Shown in pieces: positions 58,721 to 64,000 of a stretch of 64,000 nucleotides of DNA. Source of the DNA: Saururus chinensis (taxonomy: Eukaryota > Streptophyta > Magnoliopsida > Piperales > Saururaceae); contig CP141144.1 of NCBI GenBank assembly GCA_035235625.1, forward strand, positions 33,912,014 through 33,976,013, in the 5' to 3' direction. The notes beneath the pieces were generated by a model. It did not search any database. It worked only from the letters and a program-made list of their open reading frames with translations, and had not been told where the DNA came from. Numbering within the stretch: position 1 is the first letter of the stretch; each line of letters begins with the position of its first letter. Both the position numbers and the translations under genes were made by a program.

Positions 58721-60214
58721 CTAAGAGTTACTTGTTCAAACTTAGGTTAAAGAAGAATGTGATGAAGCACTCTACCCTCCACTACCCCTATTTTCACCAC
58801 AAAGTGTTTGAATAGAAGATGAAGAGAGTATGCATGAGGAAGGCTGACCTTTAAACATTGAAGGATCAATAAGGAAAAGTAAGGAAGTCTACCTTAGGTT
58901 GCCTTAGGATTAGATGGTAAGGCAAGGCTAAGGAGTCTACAAAATCTAGGCAAGATATTCTGATTTGTGCCCATGGTTTAATTCTTTCAATCATTTAGAC
59001 ATTCATGTTTTTAGTTTTCAGAAAATTTAATTTGTTTCACATGTCTTTAGTTCATAGGTTTTTAAATAAAAAAATGATATGATAAAAAACACACAAAAAA
59101 TTAGTGTAGCTTTTGCTTGAGTTTGTAGTTGGTTTTGTTTTGGTTTGTGATAAGTTCAGCTATTAAGACTTATTGTGATTAATTTTCTTTTAAGCTAAAA
59201 AACAACATAATTAGTGGTCAAACATACCTTTATGTTGAGAGGAATACACCAAGGTGAATGGAGATCAATTTGATTTTCCTTTGTTTGATGTTGCTATTCT
59301 ATAATTTTTAAAACACTTGAACACATCATATTGATATGCAAGTCACTTTTATCTATGAACATCAAGAGAGAATTCTTAAACATAAGTTGACTTAAGAATT
59401 TTTATTTTAATGAAGTTTAGGTGATAAAATTATAGGATCCTTTACTATTTTTCTATCTAGAATTTAAAAGAAATAAATTCTATATGATGTACTTACATGT
59501 TTATGACTCTTATGTACTTCAATATCTCTTTAGATAATGGAATAATTTTTGTAAAGATTATGGGGAAGTGCTACCTAGTTAGGTTAGCCTTGGCTAGTGT
59601 GAAGCTCCCATCTGCTTGACATTAGGAAAAAGAAAGAGAAGAATGAAAAAACAAAGAAAAACATAAAAGATGCATGTAAAGAAGGTTTTGAAAATGCCAA
59701 GCCCTAGAAAAATGATTGGAGGAAAATTAATATAACATGAAAAGGCATGGGTATATTGATTATGATCTTTTGATATTTTTTATCACTTTAGGAAAATCAT
59801 GTGCATAGATTCTAGCTAAGAGAGTTGAAACGTGAATTTAATCTTTACTAGGACCTAAACAAATTTTTCTCAGTTTAGTTAATAGTGATCTTGCAAGATT
59901 TAAGATAAAAAAAGACAAGAGTTGACCACATTGGTGTTTTTTCTTCTAAAATTAATAAAAGAGGATTAATGTGTTAAAAAAAAGAAAATATAATTGATAA
60001 TCACATACCAATGGGGTTGATTGATTTAAGGCAAGATATTAATCAACAAAATATGCGGATGCACTTAGATTAAAGGATAATTGATTAAAAAACCATAAAA
60101 AAGAGCTAAAATGTTTTATTATTTTCATTGCTTTTATTAAAGGAGAATTTTTTAATTTTTATTATTCTTTGGAAATCAAAAATCACATTTATTTCAAGAT
60201 TGATTGTTGGTCTG
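58721..60214. other. Unassigned AT-rich DNA
   Basis: No gene or repeat boundary identified. Text such as ggggaagtgctacctag (59560-59576) and gttgattgatttaaggcaag (60014) resembles late non-coding regions of retroelements, but I cannot assign a family. Confidence 0.35.
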
Positions 60215-60525
60215 TGATGTGCCCGAAGCGGCACAATCGGTACCTTGGAGTTTCAAGTGGGGAAAGGGAAGGAAGAAAGGAAAGGAAAAGTTGAATATTC
60301 AATTGCATAACCAACGAGGAAGAAAGCGGGCAACCCATATAGGATCTGACACACTCACCTAGCGAGTTGTGGCAGCTAGTGGGTTTGGCTATCCCGCTGC
60401 CACCAGCCAGCCCAATTTAGTTATTTCATCTAATACACAAGCAAATACGAGGGAAATATAAAAGAAAGTAGCCTAATATAATGGAATAATAGGAAAATAA
60501 ATAGTCTGGCTGATCGTGCACAACA
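60215..60525 (-). repeat. 3' LTR of the truncated chromovirus-like element
   Basis: On the plus strand runs from tgatgtgcccgaag to gtgcacaaca; diverged from, and shorter than, the 362-bp LTRs at 28.6 and 40.8 kb. Confidence 0.8.
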
Positions 60526-61675
60526 CTCCACCACGCTTCCACTATTCGCCTTAACCTCAAAGCGACCAAGTCGGGTAGCGAGGCAAAAACATGTCCTCAG
60601 AGATCCACGTGGCATCCTCCAAGGGCTACTCCTACCAAGAAATGAGCACCTCTGTAATGATGTGACGCAAGCGACGGACCCGATGCTTATCAAGCACTGG
60701 GGCGGGAACAGGGTCTAGAGGCGGGACCGGGCCCATTAGTGGCCAAGAACGTGTCACCTACGCATCGGCAGAGCCTAGAGACATGGAAGATAGGATGGAC
60801 TAAGGAGTCAGGTGGTAGAGCCAGGCGATAAGCCACCGGGCCGATACGCTCCTCCACTGCATAGGGACCATGGAAACGGGGGGCAAGCTTAGAATGCTCG
60901 GGCCGAAACAAGGAGGTTTGGCGCTGAGAAAGAACAGAGACATAAACCAAGTCACCCACTGCAAACTCCCTGTCAGTGTGATAGCCATCATAGAGTTGCT
61001 TCATCCGATCCTGAGCGGAGGACAAGTTCGCCTTAAGCTGTTGAAGAACCCCGTCTCGTGTTTGGAGCATATAATCCACCTCAGCCACAGAGGAGCGATG
61101 AGGAACATAAGATAACATGGTCGGATGTGGGTGGCCATAAAGTACTTCAAAAGGAGTGAAACTAGCACGAGTGTGATAGGCAGTGTTATATGACCACTCC
61201 GCCCAGGGAAGAAGCTTGAGCCATCTGCGGGGCTGAGCCATAGTGAAACAACAGAGGTACTGTTCTAAGCAACGGTTTTCCACCTTTGTCTGGCCATCCG
61301 TCTGGGGGTGATAAGCGCTGCTCATGTGGAGAGAAGTGCCCTTTAAAGCGAAGAACTCATGGAAAAACTGAGATATGAAGATTTGATCATGATCGGAGAC
61401 AATAGTGTCAGGCATGCCTTGTAGTTTGGCCACCTCCTGAACATAGAGCTCAACCACTGTCTTGGCTGTGAATGGGTGTCCCAGAGCGCAAAAGTGAGTA
61501 TACTTGGACAATCGATCCATCACCACAAGAATCACTGACTTGCCTTGCACAACGGGTAAGGCCTCCACGAAGTCCATCGAAACATCCTCCTAAACCATAT
61601 CAGGGATAGGCAAGGGCTGAAGTAAAACTGTAGGAAAGATCATGGCGGCCTTAGCTCGCTGATAGACATCAAAAG
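60215..61675 (-). mobile_element. Chromovirus-like element, 3' part only
   Basis: 3' LTR at 60215-60525 (about 311 bp), the tail ggaagcgtggtggag on the minus strand beside it, then integrase running to about 61.67 kb. A 295-codon frame (61577-60690) shows the integrase core (VVMDRLSKYTHF, TIVSDHDQIF, HPQTDGQTKVENR), the C-terminal FAVGDLVYVS region and HPIFHVSRL. A chromodomain-like piece follows. Everything upstream of integrase is missing, so this is a truncated fossil. Same family as 28610-41209 and 62767-64000. Confidence 0.82.
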
Positions 61676-62766
61676 CTGCAACATCTCACTGATATTTTTA
61701 TCAATTTTTGAATCCACTCATAAGCCCCTCAACCAGAGTCCCTAAGTTTAGTCATTAATTATTATTCTAGACTTCAACTCACAAGGGTAAATTGATCATT
61801 TAAAGTTTTAGGAATTTTTCCCAATCTCAAACCTAGTAAAGGTACTCTACATGAGCTCACATTCATTCATAATTTTTTTTTGAATTGTTTTGACTACTTT
61901 AACTTACTCAACGAGACCCGGCTCAGAGTGTATAAATTTTTTTTTAAAGACGGATCGGCCCACTGGCTAGTTTCGGACCGGCCCAAGAACTGCAAGTCGC
62001 AAGCCGGGTCTGCCTCAACTTCATCTTCTTTCTCCCACGGAAGAATTTGATGCTCCGACCGATCGCCGGCCCGCAACCGGACATTGGCGGATCCATGCCA
62101 GTGTTAACCCAACCCAAGGGTGGCAAAGGAAGTGTAATTGCTGCCGTCTGGTTGAGCTCCGGGCTGATTTTCCCCCGTCTGCCACCCCTCTGCTCGAATT
62201 CAAGATAAAGAAAAACCTGCCTTTGATGGCAGAGGAAGAGAGCCGCCAGCCACGACTACGCTCCACCATTGCGCCCAAAGGAAAAGGGCCGAATCACAGT
62301 TGTATCCCCTTCATTGGACACTAGCTTTCGTTCGACGTTCACTCGCCGGAGCGGAGCAGATCCAACAGGAAAACACTTCCCTTTCTTTTTTTCTTTTTTT
62401 GTCTTTTGTTTACTGTTTCACACCCCACTGGAAATTGAACACACATGCCGGTCTGTTCTTCTTGCGACTGGATTTTTTGCCATATAAAAATAGCGGACTA
62501 TTTAGTGAAAAAGGACCAGCCGAGCCGGCTGGTGGTAATCAAGAAGAATTTTCTGCAAATTTACTGTTTCTATAATTATGATGAACAATGATCTTACAGA
62601 AATTACTGATCACATGAATTCCCAAAACACTATATATTATTAATGATACTATTCACATCCTAATTTATTTAATAAAATAGTAAGTAATCTCGATCGAAAA
62701 ACTAAAGTAGTGCTCATACTTTAAATGCCCTTAATTGTGTCCTCAAAAGCCTTTTTACAAGCATAG
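61676..62766. other. Spacer with a GC-rich island
   Basis: AT-rich to about 61.91 kb, then a GC-rich island at about 61.91-62.37 kb, a pyrimidine-rich stretch (62380-62420) and a TATA-like word (catataaaaatagc, about 62481). Short open frames exist on both strands (for example 62021-62278 minus, 62300-62575 plus), but none has a recognisable domain. It could be a promoter and first-exon region or a repeat piece. Confidence 0.3.
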
Positions 62767-63099
62767 TGTTGTGCTCGATGATTATACTCTACCGATGCTT
62801 ATAGTTGCATTGAACTATTTATTTATTATTGTAATAGTTTAGTATTTCGTACTGTGTTAGTTTAGTTAGTTGCCCGGGCTAGCCAACCCACTAACTGGTA
62901 TAATTCCTAGGGAACTGGGCCAGTTTGGTCCAAGTGGCACAGTTCCCTAGTGGACTGGTCGTCCCCTATATGGGGTGGCCCTCTCTTTTGTTTCAGTATG
63001 CAATTGAAGTGATTCTAATTTCTCCCCTTTCTTCCTTACTTCTTCACTTTCCTAGCGTAGATCTCCTAGGTACCAATTGTGCCCACTCCGGGCACATCA
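62767..63099 (+). repeat. 5' LTR of the plus-strand chromovirus-like element
   Basis: Shares with the minus-strand LTRs the words ccctatatgggg, ttccctag and the end gggcacatca; the family start tgttgtgc is kept. Confidence 0.82.
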
Positions 63100-64000
63100 T
63101 TAGTATCGGAGCTCTTGTGATCCCTAGCTTGTGGCAAATAAGCTGTTGTTCCAGAGGTGCTTTCAGAGAAGGAGGTCCCTGATTCAACTTCAGTGGACAG
63201 CCCGAAGGCCAATTTAGAGACACTTGACGCCAAGCTGTCAGAGCTCATAGTGGCGACGCAGGCTTTCACTGCGGACATGGCTAGCGTGAAAGCACAGCAG
63301 GCAGCCCGCGCGCAACTCCTGGCAGTGCGCGTAGCGCCCATCCTACCTGGGCCGGTCGCAGCTACCCCAGAGAAGGGCGGGCCCTTGCAGCCTCCAGAGC
63401 CGACCCTTCCCGACCCCCCAGCTCTGGCCGGCATTGACATGGGGGTGTTCCTGTACCCCGCGCACTATGGTACTGGCCAACCAGCGTTGGGAGGAAGACA
63501 CCAGACCTAGGACATGCGAGGCATGCTAGGTGTTCGTGAAAATGCCCCTACGATGCCGCCCCCTCCAAATCAGTTCCAAGATGTAGAGGAGGAGTGGGAC
63601 GAGTATCCTGGGCATCGGGGGGGACAACGAGGGGGGGCTGAACTTCGCCTTGCTCGCCTACAGTTTCCCCACTATAATGGTGATGACGACCCCCGTGGAA
63701 TGGCTATATAAGGCAGAAAAGTTCTTCTCCTACCAAGGAACGAACTCCGAGGCTGAGCGCTTGCACATCGCTGCCTTTCACCTGGATGGAGACACATCAG
63801 TTTGGTTCCAGAGCTTTGAGAAAGAGGTGCGCTACCCGACCTGGGCAGCCTTCTCGGACAAACTTTGCGTTCAATTTGGCCCGAATGAGTTCTAGGATTT
63901 CAACGAGATGCTTTCCTCCCTACGCCAGACCACCACCGTCCGTGCATACTATACCAAGTTCATGAAGGTGGCCAACCGACTTCCAAATTGGCCGGTGGCC
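62767..64000 (+). mobile_element. Chromovirus-like element, 5' end, runs off the window
   Basis: 5' LTR at 62767-63099 (333 bp), starting tgttgtgctc and ending gggcacatca, then a primer site ttagtatcggagc. Gag starts near 63.16 kb: LDAKLSELIVATQAFTADM, a proline-rich stretch, LQFPHYNGDDDP, WLYKAEKFFSYQGTNSEAE and FHLDGDTSVWFQSFEKE, the retrotransposon gag core. The remainder lies outside the window. Gag is interrupted at least once. Confidence 0.85.

Noticed and set aside
1-64000. CRISPR arrays, rRNA genes, bacterial operons or a plasmid origin
   Set aside because: None of the expected repeats or genes is present; the window is plant nuclear DNA in character.

Overview
The window reads as nuclear DNA of a flowering plant. 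It has one intact host gene with typical plant splice sites, a NOD26-like aquaporin (NIP) on the minus strand at 9.7-13.8 kb. Almost everything else is transposable-element debris: Ty3/gypsy LTR elements of at least three kinds (a chromovirus-like family, an Athila-like family with a tRNA-Asp primer site, and a long-LTR family), two Ty1/copia fossils, a Mutator-like DNA transposon, a hAT element and small inverted-repeat elements. I could not fix the species, nor decide between monocot and eudicot, from sequence alone.

Layout. 1-8.3 kb: an unclassified, partly GC-rich repeat, probably a minus-strand LTR region, split by a 4.5-kb LTR retroelement (3242-7758) whose interior is mostly captured host sequence: a U-box E3 ligase N-terminal region, a PPR-protein-like segment and one segment of unknown origin. 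8.3-9.7 kb: AT microsatellites around a nearly perfect 131-bp duplication, then the 3' flank of the aquaporin. 9.7-14.7 kb: the aquaporin gene (5 exons, 288 aa), with a 1.1-kb hAT element in intron 3 (perfect 8-bp target duplication) that itself contains a fold-back element; a 145-bp duplication lies upstream. 14.7-20.3 kb: a decayed Mutator-like element. 20.3-22.5 kb: a piece of a long gypsy LTR.

22.5-42.95 kb is a stack of insertions: an Athila-like element (plus strand); a roughly 1-kb GC-rich insert in its 3' LTR; a complete-ended chromovirus-like element inside that insert (28610-41209, minus strand, TSD gaagg on both sides); and an Athila-like tandem LTR structure inside that element (29409 to about 37650). 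43-48.7 kb: unassigned DNA with a dimeric (about 217-bp) tandem repeat and a possible gene relic. 48.75-49.2 kb: a small inverted-repeat element with tRNA-like promoter boxes. 49.2-51 kb: copia LTR end and gag remains. 51.3-53.9 kb: a gypsy LTR with primer site. 54.6-58.7 kb: SIRE-like copia remains. 60.2-61.7 kb and 62.77-64 kb: two more members of the chromovirus-like family, one truncated on the minus strand and one entering gag on the plus strand as the window ends.

The most notable object is the gene-capturing retroelement at 3.2-7.8 kb: its LTR start, primer site, first gag stretch and 3' tail match the coding members of the same family elsewhere in the window, so its likely source of replication proteins is in the same neighbourhood. 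No bacterial-type operons, CRISPR arrays, rRNA genes or convincing tRNA genes were seen.
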